Origin: Sulfurovum sp.
GTDB lineage: Bacteria; Campylobacterota; Campylobacteria; Campylobacterales; Sulfurovaceae
Direction of reading: 5' to 3'
Assembly (NCBI GenBank): GCA_027062365.1
Contig: JAMOTK010000065.1
Location: forward strand, 1 to 64,000
Length of the DNA stretch: 64,000 nt
Below are positions 45,341-53,681 of the stretch, in pieces (the first letter of the stretch is position 1; each line of letters starts with the position of its first letter). A program made the position numbers and the translations under genes. Below the pieces are notes generated by a model. The model was not told where the DNA came from and searched no databases. It saw only the letters and a program-made list of their open reading frames with translations.

Positions 45341-46637
45341 TTTTACAAAATCCAATGAACTAAGAAAAAAAGCTTCAAGATTAATACCTGGTGGAGCGCA
45401 TACTTATAGTAAAGGAGATGACCAATTTCCACAACTTTCTCCTCATTCTATTGTTAGAGGTAAAGGTGCAAGAATTTGGGATGTTGATGGTAATGAATTT
45501 ATTGATTGGGGTATGGGACTTACCTCTGTTCTTTTAGGACACGCTTATGAACCAATTACCAATGTGATTAAAAAAGAACTTGATAATGGAGTAAACTTTA
45601 TAAGACCCTCTTTTATAGAGGCTGAATTTGCTGAACAAATTATAGAACAAATTCCATCAGCACAGATGGTAAAATTCTCTAAAAATGGCTCAAATGCTAC
45701 TACATCAGCAGTTAAATTAGCTAGAGCATATACAGGAAAAGAGATAATTTTACGATGTTTTGATCAGCCATTTTTTAGTATTGATGATTGGTTTATAGGA
45801 GATACTGATATTAGTTCAGGTGTCACAAGAGATACAAAATCTAAAACCAAACATTTTAAATATAATGATATAGAAAATTTAAAAGAGACTATTGCAAAAT
45901 ATAAAGAGGATGGTATTGCTTGTATTATTATGGAACCTGCTTCAACAGAAGAACCCAAAGAGGGTTATCTTCAAATAGTAAGAGATATTTGTACAAAAGA
46001 GAGTATTATTTTAATTTTTGATGAAGTTGTTAGTGGATTTAGATTTCATCCTAAAGGGGCTCAATTTTTATATGGGGTAACTCCAGACTTATCTACTTTT
46101 GGAAAAACGATGGCAAATGGATACTCTATATCTGCTTTAGTTGGGAAAAGAGAGATTATGGAACTAGGTGGATTAGAACATAAAAAAGAACGTGTATTTC
46201 TTTTATCCACTACGTATGGTGGAGAAACACATCACCTAAGAGCAGGACAAAAAACTCTTGAAATTTTAAATCATAATGACTATGAAGTAACAAAGTATGT
46301 ATGGAGTATTGGAAAAAAGATAAAAGATAGTTATAATGAAATAGTAAGATCTTTGGGATTAGTGGGATATACCTCTATGGAGGGTATAGATTGCCGTCCT
46401 TATTTCTTTTTTAAAGATAACTACATAAGAACACTTTTTGCACAAGAGATGATAAAACATGGTGTACTTATTCAAGGAATTGTACCATCATTTTCTCATA
46501 AAGATAGTGAAATATCTCAAACAATAGAGGCTTTTGAAAAATCATTAAAAGTTCTCTCTTATGCTATTGAATCGAAGAAGGTTCATGAATTATTGATAGG
46601 AGAGCCTATAAAGCCTGTATTTAGGAAATATAACTGA
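45330..46637 (+). CDS. Class III aminotransferase, glutamate-1-semialdehyde aminomutase-like
   Basis: A 435-residue PLP enzyme of the HemL type: LIPGGAHTYSKGDDQFP near the N-terminus, GMGLTSVLLGHA, KNGSNATTSAVKLARAYT (PLP phosphate loop), IFDEVVSGFRF and the PLP lysine in STFGKTMANGYS (near residue 260). A genuine HemL would be a housekeeping gene; position inside the Pse operon suggests a transaminase acting on a sugar or nonulosonate intermediate. It overlaps its neighbours by 11 bases and one base. Confidence 0.8.
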   Translation: MINNFTKSNELRKKASRLIPGGAHTYSKGDDQFPQLSPHSIVRGKGARIWDVDGNEFIDWGMGLTSVLLGHAYEPITNVIKKELDNGVNFIRPSFIEAEFAEQIIEQIPSAQMVKFSKNGSNATTSAVKLARAYTGKEIILRCFDQPFFSIDDWFIGDTDISSGVTRDTKSKTKHFKYNDIENLKETIAKYKEDGIACIIMEPASTEEPKEGYLQIVRDICTKESIILIFDEVVSGFRFHPKGAQFLYGVTPDLSTFGKTMANGYSISALVGKREIMELGGLEHKKERVFLLSTTYGGETHHLRAGQKTLEILNHNDYEVTKYVWSIGKKIKDSYNEIVRSLGLVGYTSMEGIDCRPYFFFKDNYIRTLFAQEMIKHGVLIQGIVPSFSHKDSEISQTIEAFEKSLKVLSYAIESKKVHELLIGEPIKPVFRKYN

Positions 46638-47974
46638 TGAATATTTTAATAAGAGCAGACTCCTCTTCAACTATAGGAACAGGTCACATTATGCGAGACC
46701 TAGTTTTAGCCAAGCAGTACCCAAAAGCCAATATTATATTTGCAACCCAAGAGTTAGCAGGAAGTATTAATCACAAGATTATAGAAGCTGGTTATAAGTT
46801 GGAGATTTTAAACTCAAATGATATAACAGAGGTAGATTCTCTAATCCAAAAATATAATATTGAGTTGATAGTAATTGACCATTATGAGATAGATTATAAC
46901 TATGAAAAAGCACTAAAAGAGAGCTATCCAAATCTAAGACTTTTAGCCTTTGATGATACTTATGAGAGACATCATTGTAATATACTTTTAAATCATAATA
47001 TAAGTGCTGATGAGAAAAGATATAAGGGGCTAGTTCCCAAATATTGTGAGCTTAGGTGTGGAGCTAAATATACGCTTTTACGAGAAGAGTTTATTATACG
47101 AAAAAAGAGTAAAACACTATTTATTGCAATGGGTGGAGCTGACCATAGCAACATAAATATAGATATTTTAGAGGTTTTAAAAGAGTTTGAGTATCTCGAA
47201 GTAAATCTTGTAACCACTACAGCCAATCAAAATTTAGAACAACTAAAAGAGTATGTTCAAGATAAAGATTGGATAGAGTTACATATCAATTCAAATAAGA
47301 TAGCAAAGCTTATGAGAGTTAGTGATTTTGCTATAGTTACCCCTAGTGTTACTTTGAATGAAGTATTTTTTATGGAGCTTCCTTTTATTGCTATTAAGAC
47401 AGCTGATAATCAAGAGGATATGGTTCAATATTTTATTGAAAATGAGTATACTGTTTTGGAAAATTTTGATGATAAAGAGTTAACAGAGAGTATATATAAT
47501 CTTTTGAAACCTGAACTTATTAACTTTATAGATTTGTCTTTAGGGGATAAGAAGATGGTTTTAGAGTGGAGAAACCATCCAACTATTAGAAAATGGATGT
47601 TAACAAAAGAGAAGATACCCTTAGAAAATCATCTATCTTATATAGACTCTTTAAAAACTAAAAGTGATAGAGTCTATTTTTTAGTGAAAGAGCAAGATAA
47701 GCCAATTGGCATTATTGATTTTACAGATATAGATTTGATTCAATCAAAAGCCTCTATTGGTATCTATGCTAAACCTAAATTAAGAGGGGTTGGAAATCTA
47801 TTGATGCAAGAGATTATTAACTATGGCTTTGTTAAATTAAAGTTAGAGAGTCTAATATCAGAAGTTTTTAATAGTAATGATTTGGCAATAAGATTATATA
47901 ATAGATATGGATTTAAAGAGATAGATAGAAGAGATAATATGAGTATAATGGAGCTAAAAAATGAAAATAGGTAA
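46637..47974 (+). CDS. pseG: PseG-PseH fusion: UDP-sugar hydrolase plus N-acetyltransferase
   Basis: A 445-residue fusion. Residues 1 to about 290 are PseG (GT-B-like UDP-hydrolase): ILIRADSSSTIGTGHIMRDL with the catalytic His, DHYEIDYNYE, AMGGADHSNIN and TPSVTLNEVFFM. From about 297 (FIDLSLGDKKMVLEWRNHPTIRKWM) to the end it is a GNAT domain of the PseH type. PseH acetylates the C4 amine and PseG then removes UDP to give 2,4-diacetamido-2,4,6-trideoxy-altrose. The fusion joins steps three and four. It overlaps pseI by 14 bases. Confidence 0.9.
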   Translation: MNILIRADSSSTIGTGHIMRDLVLAKQYPKANIIFATQELAGSINHKIIEAGYKLEILNSNDITEVDSLIQKYNIELIVIDHYEIDYNYEKALKESYPNLRLLAFDDTYERHHCNILLNHNISADEKRYKGLVPKYCELRCGAKYTLLREEFIIRKKSKTLFIAMGGADHSNINIDILEVLKEFEYLEVNLVTTTANQNLEQLKEYVQDKDWIELHINSNKIAKLMRVSDFAIVTPSVTLNEVFFMELPFIAIKTADNQEDMVQYFIENEYTVLENFDDKELTESIYNLLKPELINFIDLSLGDKKMVLEWRNHPTIRKWMLTKEKIPLENHLSYIDSLKTKSDRVYFLVKEQDKPIGIIDFTDIDLIQSKASIGIYAKPKLRGVGNLLMQEIINYGFVKLKLESLISEVFNSNDLAIRLYNRYGFKEIDRRDNMSIMELKNENR

Positions 47975-48995
47975 TTTTGATTTAGAGAAAGATGGAACTT
48001 TTATTATAGCAGAGTTATCAGCTAATCATGGTGGTAAAATAGAAATAGCAAAAGAGAGTATAAAAGTAGCCAAAGAGATCGGTGCTAACGCTATCAAGCT
48101 TCAAACTTATACTGCTGATACTTTAACTCTTGATAGTGATAATGAGGATTTTATTATAAAAGGGGGAACGCTTTGGGATGGTAAAAAGCTTTATGACTTA
48201 TACAAAGAGGCGTATCTTCCTTGGGAGTGGCACAAGGAGTTATTTAGATATGCTAGAGAGATAGATATAGATATATTCTCCTCTCCATTTGATAAGAGTG
48301 CTGTTGATTTCTTGGAGAAATTTAATCCATCTGCTTATAAGATAGCATCATTTGAGATAACAGATTATGAACTAATCAGATATACAGCATCAAAAGGGAA
48401 ACCTATAATTATTTCAACAGGAATCGCTACTATAGATGAGATACAAGATGCTGTTGATATTTGTAGGAGTGAGGGAAATGATAATATAGTACTTCTAAAA
48501 TGCACCTCATCATATCCTGCACCACTTGAAGATGCTAACCTAAAGATGATACCAAATTTAGCCCAAACTTTTGGAGTAATCAGTGGGGTTAGTGACCACA
48601 CCATAGGTTCAACTGCCCCAATAACTGCTATTGCACTGGGAGCTAAAGTGATAGAGAAGCATTTTATAATAGATAAATCTATTGGTGGAGCTGATGCTGA
48701 GTTTAGTATGGATAGAGAGGAGTTTGCTCAAATGGTAAAAGATATTAGAGATACAGAGAAGCTTCTGGGTAGAGTTGATTATAGTATGAGTGAGAAGAAA
48801 AGAAAATCTCGTCAGTTTGCTCGAAGTCTTTATGTGGATAAGGATATTAAAGAAGGAGAAATGTTTACTAAAGATAATATTAGGAGTGTGAGACCCTCTT
48901 TTGGGATGCATCCTAAGTATTTGAAAGATGTTTTGGGTAAAGTAGCTGTTAAGAATTATGAGTTTGGAGATAGGTTTGAACAACATTTTTTTTAA
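47961..48995 (+). CDS. pseI: Pseudaminic acid synthase PseI
   Basis: A 344-residue NeuB-family synthase that condenses the altrose derivative with phosphoenolpyruvate. FIIAELSANHGGKIEIAKE at residues 13-31, the KLQTYTADTLTL segment diagnostic of PseI over NeuB, ISDHTIGS-like GVSDHTIGSTAPI and a C-terminal SAF/antifreeze-like domain (about 285-344) are all present. It is the last canonical Pse gene in the operon. Confidence 0.95.
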   Translation: MKIGNFDLEKDGTFIIAELSANHGGKIEIAKESIKVAKEIGANAIKLQTYTADTLTLDSDNEDFIIKGGTLWDGKKLYDLYKEAYLPWEWHKELFRYAREIDIDIFSSPFDKSAVDFLEKFNPSAYKIASFEITDYELIRYTASKGKPIIISTGIATIDEIQDAVDICRSEGNDNIVLLKCTSSYPAPLEDANLKMIPNLAQTFGVISGVSDHTIGSTAPITAIALGAKVIEKHFIIDKSIGGADAEFSMDREEFAQMVKDIRDTEKLLGRVDYSMSEKKRKSRQFARSLYVDKDIKEGEMFTKDNIRSVRPSFGMHPKYLKDVLGKVAVKNYEFGDRFEQHFF

Positions 48996-50538
48996 TAAAT
49001 TATTAAATATTTTCTTTTTATCTAAATTAGAAAAAAAACTATATATATATTTCGATATAAAAAAGAAAGTAAAAAAGAATAAAAAAATTCTTGTTGAATG
49101 TGTAGAGGATTATTATTATTATAGTTTATTTGGAATGATAGTTCAATCTTTAGATTCTAAAATAGATACAGAAATATATGTAGCTAGAAATTTATCGGTA
49201 GGAGCATCTTCTAGTTTACTAAATTTCATTAAAAGTCTAGTCTTTCATAATAGATTTAGGGATAATAAATGGATAAAATTATACCGTGCCTATACCAATG
49301 GAATAGCCTATAGACATGAAGGGACTACAAGTATCGTATTGAATATTGTATTATTTGTACAAGCATTTAAAATATACAACAAGTTACACTCAAAGAAAGA
49401 TGTTTTAAATTTAAAATTTAATGATATTTTGGTAGGTGATTTAATATATGATAGCTACTTAAGGTATAAACCAGCAGCAACAGTTGATACTAATGATTTT
49501 TATTTATGCATTGTAATATGGCAAAGTTTAAGAAATATAAAAATGACACAAGATTATTTTGTGAAAAATAATATTAAATTTGTATTAACCTCTTATAGTA
49601 GTTATATTCATCATGGAATAACAGCCAGAGTAGCTATACATCATGGTGTAGATGTTTATTCATTTGGTGATTATGGTTTATTTTATCAAAAACTCACAAG
49701 TGATTATTGCTACCATGCTAAAGATTGTAGAAATTATTTTAAAAACTATAAAAAAAATGAGCATAACATACATTTACATTTAGCCACTGAGGGATTAGCC
49801 AATAGGTTGAATGGGAAAATAGATATGGCGACTTCTTATATGAAGGAGTCAGCGTATAAAAACCATAGTGAAGATATTCCTGAAGTGAAGAATAGTGTTG
49901 TTATTTTTTTGCATGATTTTTTTGATAGTCCACATATCTATGAAAAAATGTTGTTTTGTGATTTTTATGAATGGTTTGAAAAAACAATTGATATATTAAA
50001 AGAGAATAAAATTGATTTTTGGATTAAGCCACATCCTAATCAGATGGAAGATAGTAAAATAGTAGTAGAAACGTTAAAAATTAAATATCATAATTTAAAA
50101 TTTTTATCGACTAAGATAACAAATAAACAGTTAGTCGATAGTGGAATATGTGCTGGTATAAGTGTATATGGCACAGTAGCACATGAGCTTGCTTATCTTG
50201 GAATACCAGTTGTGTTATGTGGAGATAACCCTCATAGTAGTTACTCTTTTTGTTTTGAAGCAAAAAATAATCAAGAATATGAAATAATGTTACAAGGGAT
50301 AAATAGTTTAACTCTGCCACAAGATACTAAATATCAAGTAGAATCATTTTACTATATGCATAATTTAAATCATAGTAAAGAAATGATTGCGTTATTAGAT
50401 GATATGTCAAATTTAAGAGGAGCCTGTGTACAATTAAATGAACAATCATTTATAAAATATATGGATACAACTGATGAAATAATGAGTAATCAAGAATTTA
50501 AAAATTTAATTAAAAAATTAATGAAGGAAAATAGATGA
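48976..50538 (+). CDS. Putative GT-B glycosyltransferase with HP motif (capsule-type)
   Basis: About 520 residues. There is no recognised family signature overall, but WIKPHPNQMEDS near residue 350 and GISVYGTVAHELAYLGIPVVLCG near 392 form the HP and small-residue motifs seen in capsule/lipopolysaccharide transferases of the KpsC/KpsS type and in bacterial sialyltransferases, all of which use CMP-sugars. Next to pseI it is a candidate nonulosonate transferase (inference). The preferred start is TTG 48976, which has GGAGA five bases upstream; the track ATG 48958 has none. It overlaps pseI by 20 bases. Confidence 0.6.
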   Translation: MNNIFFNKLLNIFFLSKLEKKLYIYFDIKKKVKKNKKILVECVEDYYYYSLFGMIVQSLDSKIDTEIYVARNLSVGASSSLLNFIKSLVFHNRFRDNKWIKLYRAYTNGIAYRHEGTTSIVLNIVLFVQAFKIYNKLHSKKDVLNLKFNDILVGDLIYDSYLRYKPAATVDTNDFYLCIVIWQSLRNIKMTQDYFVKNNIKFVLTSYSSYIHHGITARVAIHHGVDVYSFGDYGLFYQKLTSDYCYHAKDCRNYFKNYKKNEHNIHLHLATEGLANRLNGKIDMATSYMKESAYKNHSEDIPEVKNSVVIFLHDFFDSPHIYEKMLFCDFYEWFEKTIDILKENKIDFWIKPHPNQMEDSKIVVETLKIKYHNLKFLSTKITNKQLVDSGICAGISVYGTVAHELAYLGIPVVLCGDNPHSSYSFCFEAKNNQEYEIMLQGINSLTLPQDTKYQVESFYYMHNLNHSKEMIALLDDMSNLRGACVQLNEQSFIKYMDTTDEIMSNQEFKNLIKKLMKENR

Positions 50539-51983
50539 ATATTCTTATCAATTTACAATCATTTGATGATAATGATGTCTATGAAGAAATTATTAAACTA
50601 TCCTGTAATAATAAAATAAATTTTATCTTTTTAAGTTCATCTCTTATGCATAGTCTGGATGAAGAATTATATTGTTTGTATACTTCGATCAATAAAGTAA
50701 CTATACTAAAAACAAATAATTTATTTGAACTATCAAACATGAATAACAATATTTTTGATTTATCAAAAGAGTACCTAGAAACAGAAAAATACTTATACAC
50801 AGATATCCTTTCATCCTATCGATGGTTACCGATTTCTAAAAGAAAGGATAATGATTTCTTATCTTTTTCTATGGTATTTTATTATGATGTATATAACTAT
50901 TGGAATACATTTTTTAAAAAAAATATGATTCATTTTGTCATACAGTTAAATGAAGAACATTCTTCATTAGATAGTATCCTTATAAGGGTTGCAAAAGAGT
51001 ATAAAATAAAAAATATCATTACCTCAAGAATAGTTGGTGCTTTTACCTCGGGAACAGAAGAATACCATGCACTCTATGATAACAATAGTAATGAATACAT
51101 GAAAATCATAAAGACCAGTAGCGATGTCGGTGTTAAACTTAATGAAAACTCAAACTTTACAGTATTCTCAAATAGTTATAAAAAAAACTTGTCAAGTAAA
51201 ATATCTTTGATATTTAATAAATTTTATAGTACCCTATTTGATAATAAACTCGTAGTAAAAGTAAAAATTAAAAGACTCTACACTGCTCTTCTAAATAAAA
51301 TTATTACAAGTATACAACTTAGAAAACAATATTTTTATATAAAAGAGCTTAATCAATATTATCACAAACTCGCAATTGACAAAGTAAATTTAAATTTAAA
51401 TTATATTTATTATTGTTTACACTTTGATCCAGAAGCCTCCACACTACCAAAAGACAATGCTCATGCAAATCAACTCCTAAATTTGAGAATCTTAGCATCC
51501 TCATTACCAAAAGGTTGGAAAATTTATATCAAAGAACACCCACATCAGTTATCTTATAATATCTATTATGACTATTTATTAAATCAACTGCATTCAGTAG
51601 ATAATTTTCGAAGTAAAAATTTTTATAATTATATGCATAGTATAAGCAATGTTGATTTAGTTGGTTTGGACAATAACCATCAAAGTTTAATTCAAAATGC
51701 CAAATTTATAGTTTCGAATACGGGGACAGTGTTTAGAGAAGCTACTTATTTAAAAAAGCATTGTATCACTTTCTCTCAAAATTCATTTTATGCTATGCTT
51801 AAAAATGTTAATGTAGTGAATAATGTAGATACATGTAGAGAAGTTATAGATACCTACAAAGATACAAAAGTAGAAGATATAGAAGTTGATGAGATTTTCG
51901 ATGAATATGCTATCACTATTAATAAAATTAATAAGGTCTCATCAATCATATTAAGATATATAAGTCAAAGTGTGCTAAAATAA
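50535..51983 (+). CDS. Second putative GT-B protein with HP motif
   Basis: A 482-residue soluble protein. The C-terminal half has IYIKEHPHQLS near residue 334 and the IVSNTGTVFREATYLKKHCITF block near 390, the same order of motifs as the preceding gene though the sequences are otherwise dissimilar. It also has the YYCLHFDPEASTLP segment found in surface-carbohydrate transferases of capsule loci. It overlaps the previous stop by four bases (ATGA). A glycosyltransferase, possibly for a CMP-activated sugar, is the best guess. Confidence 0.55.
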   Translation: MNILINLQSFDDNDVYEEIIKLSCNNKINFIFLSSSLMHSLDEELYCLYTSINKVTILKTNNLFELSNMNNNIFDLSKEYLETEKYLYTDILSSYRWLPISKRKDNDFLSFSMVFYYDVYNYWNTFFKKNMIHFVIQLNEEHSSLDSILIRVAKEYKIKNIITSRIVGAFTSGTEEYHALYDNNSNEYMKIIKTSSDVGVKLNENSNFTVFSNSYKKNLSSKISLIFNKFYSTLFDNKLVVKVKIKRLYTALLNKIITSIQLRKQYFYIKELNQYYHKLAIDKVNLNLNYIYYCLHFDPEASTLPKDNAHANQLLNLRILASSLPKGWKIYIKEHPHQLSYNIYYDYLLNQLHSVDNFRSKNFYNYMHSISNVDLVGLDNNHQSLIQNAKFIVSNTGTVFREATYLKKHCITFSQNSFYAMLKNVNVVNNVDTCREVIDTYKDTKVEDIEVDEIFDEYAITINKINKVSSIILRYISQSVLK

Positions 51984-52002
51984 CGAATTAAAAGAGGTTA
52001 CA

Positions 52003-52704
52003 ATGGTTTTCAAAAATATTAAATTATTAGTAAAAAAAAGCGATTGGTTGAGTGAGATATGGCTATCCTATAAAATTAGAAAAGCTTGGATGACTCGGAA
52101 AAGTACCAAAGATGATGATCATCTACTGCTCTATTGGGATGATGAAGGTGAAAATAGGCAAAAAATTGTAGATATTCTAGCAAATATTTTAACAGATAAA
52201 GACAATCAATGTGAAAGTATTATGGACTTTGGATGCCATGTTGGAACAACATTTAAATTGCTTTCAAAAAAACTGCCTAATATTAAGATGTATGCTGTTG
52301 AACCAAATATTGAAGCTTGTGACTTTTTAGTACAAAAGCTACCTCTTGTTAATGTGTATCAGTTAGATGACTCAAAGTTTATCAATGAGGATTTTTCAGA
52401 ACATAAAATTGATATCTGTCTTATTAATTCTGTATTTTATTCCATGAAATCCTATCGGGTGTTTAGTGTATTGAAAAAGATAAGTAAAATGTGTAATATT
52501 ATTGTGATAGCTGATTCCATGTCGAATCTAAATGGTAGTAAAACCATCTTCAATAGTGAACCAGTTTATTTTTCACATCCATATATTACCTGGTTAAACA
52601 CATTGGGATTTACACAAATTGACCTTATCCCTGCACCGACTCCAACACCTCAATTAGAAGCTTTTTTAATTGTAAGGACTATTTCTAATGAGAAGATAAA
52701 ATGA
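52003..52704 (+). CDS. Class I SAM methyltransferase-like protein
   Basis: A 233-residue protein. Motif I is IMDFGCHVGTTFKLL near residue 73-86, followed by a VEPN motif II and the CLINSVFYSM motif IV region. The Gly pattern (G-C-H-V-G) departs from G-C-G-x-G but is acceptable. It probably methylates a sugar or glycan end. AAGAGG lies before the ATG. It overlaps the next gene by four bases. Confidence 0.68.
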   Translation: MVFKNIKLLVKKSDWLSEIWLSYKIRKAWMTRKSTKDDDHLLLYWDDEGENRQKIVDILANILTDKDNQCESIMDFGCHVGTTFKLLSKKLPNIKMYAVEPNIEACDFLVQKLPLVNVYQLDDSKFINEDFSEHKIDICLINSVFYSMKSYRVFSVLKKISKMCNIIVIADSMSNLNGSKTIFNSEPVYFSHPYITWLNTLGFTQIDLIPAPTPTPQLEAFLIVRTISNEKIK

Positions 52705-53666
52705 TAAAGAATATTGCAAAAAAAATTCTTCCACGTTTTGTGCAAGATAAAATAAGAAAAATAATAATGATACGAAATAAAACAAACTCATATACAAGAG
52801 AAGTTTTTAATCTAAAGTATCAATACAAAAAAGACTTTGATATAATAAAAGAGCGTAAAGCCGTTTATAATAGTTCAGATATTAGCTTTACTAAGCTACA
52901 AAAAGATTTATTATATCATTTTTCTAAAACAGGCTTATTTTTAGGTGAGCTAAAAGACTATTATCAAAGAAGTGAAGAATTATTACAGTATTTAGAAAAT
53001 CTATCAAATACAGTTAAAGGAAAGACCCTAGAGGAAGCAGAATCTCTCAATCTTAAATATGAAGAAAAATATAATATGAATAGTAGAGGTAATTTTGTTA
53101 ATCTATACCATCCTAAAAAAGATATTAATGACCCCATTAAAGATTTTTTAACAGATCCTAGTATTTTTACAATGGCAGCAAAATATCTTGGTGAGATTCC
53201 TCAACTTATGATGGTTCAATTTCTTTTTACACCAAATAATACACTAAATCCAAGTGGTCCAATGCTATGGCATTTAGATAGACATCATGATAGTGTATTT
53301 AGAATGTTTATTAATCCCGTTAGTGTACAAAAAGAAAATGGTGCGACAAGAGGATTTCCAAATACATATAATGAAGATGATTTTTATCAAACTTATCCTT
53401 ATTTTAGTGATGAAGAAGCAGTAGCTAATGGTTTTAATATGAATGATATTGTCTATATGGTTGGAGATGCTGGAAAATTTGGAGTAGTAGATACGTGTCA
53501 AAACTTTCATTGTGGAAGTATTTCAGAAAAAGAACGATTTGTTACAATCATGACTTTTGTACCTTATTTATTTAAAGGTGATTATGAAGCAGATAATCTT
53601 ATTGGAGATAGAAATTTATTTGAAAAAGAAAATAAAATTATATATGACTACTTTAAAAATAATTAA
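52701..53666 (+). CDS. Phytanoyl-CoA dioxygenase (PhyH)-like oxygenase
   Basis: A 321-residue protein. The possible Fe(II) ligands of a 2-oxoglutarate oxygenase can be read as WHLDRHHDS (H-x-D near residue 192-194) and NFHCGSISEKERF (distal His near 271, with an Arg for 2-oxoglutarate at 280). The N-terminal 60 residues are basic. PhyH-like enzymes are known from modification of small molecules and sugars; here it would act on a glycan precursor. The family call is made on ligand spacing only. Confidence 0.55.
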   Translation: MIKNIAKKILPRFVQDKIRKIIMIRNKTNSYTREVFNLKYQYKKDFDIIKERKAVYNSSDISFTKLQKDLLYHFSKTGLFLGELKDYYQRSEELLQYLENLSNTVKGKTLEEAESLNLKYEEKYNMNSRGNFVNLYHPKKDINDPIKDFLTDPSIFTMAAKYLGEIPQLMMVQFLFTPNNTLNPSGPMLWHLDRHHDSVFRMFINPVSVQKENGATRGFPNTYNEDDFYQTYPYFSDEEAVANGFNMNDIVYMVGDAGKFGVVDTCQNFHCGSISEKERFVTIMTFVPYLFKGDYEADNLIGDRNLFEKENKIIYDYFKNN

Positions 53667-53681
53667 GAATATATACTCAAT

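Noticed and set aside
45330-46637. The HemL-like gene as the housekeeping glutamate-1-semialdehyde aminomutase
   Set aside because: It is embedded in and overlaps genes of the Pse operon, and the PLP-site sequence departs from typical HemL; a sugar-pathway role is more likely.
48609-48986. 125-aa ORF opposite pseI
   Set aside because: Antisense shadow of a well-supported gene; H/S/F-rich with no recognisable features.
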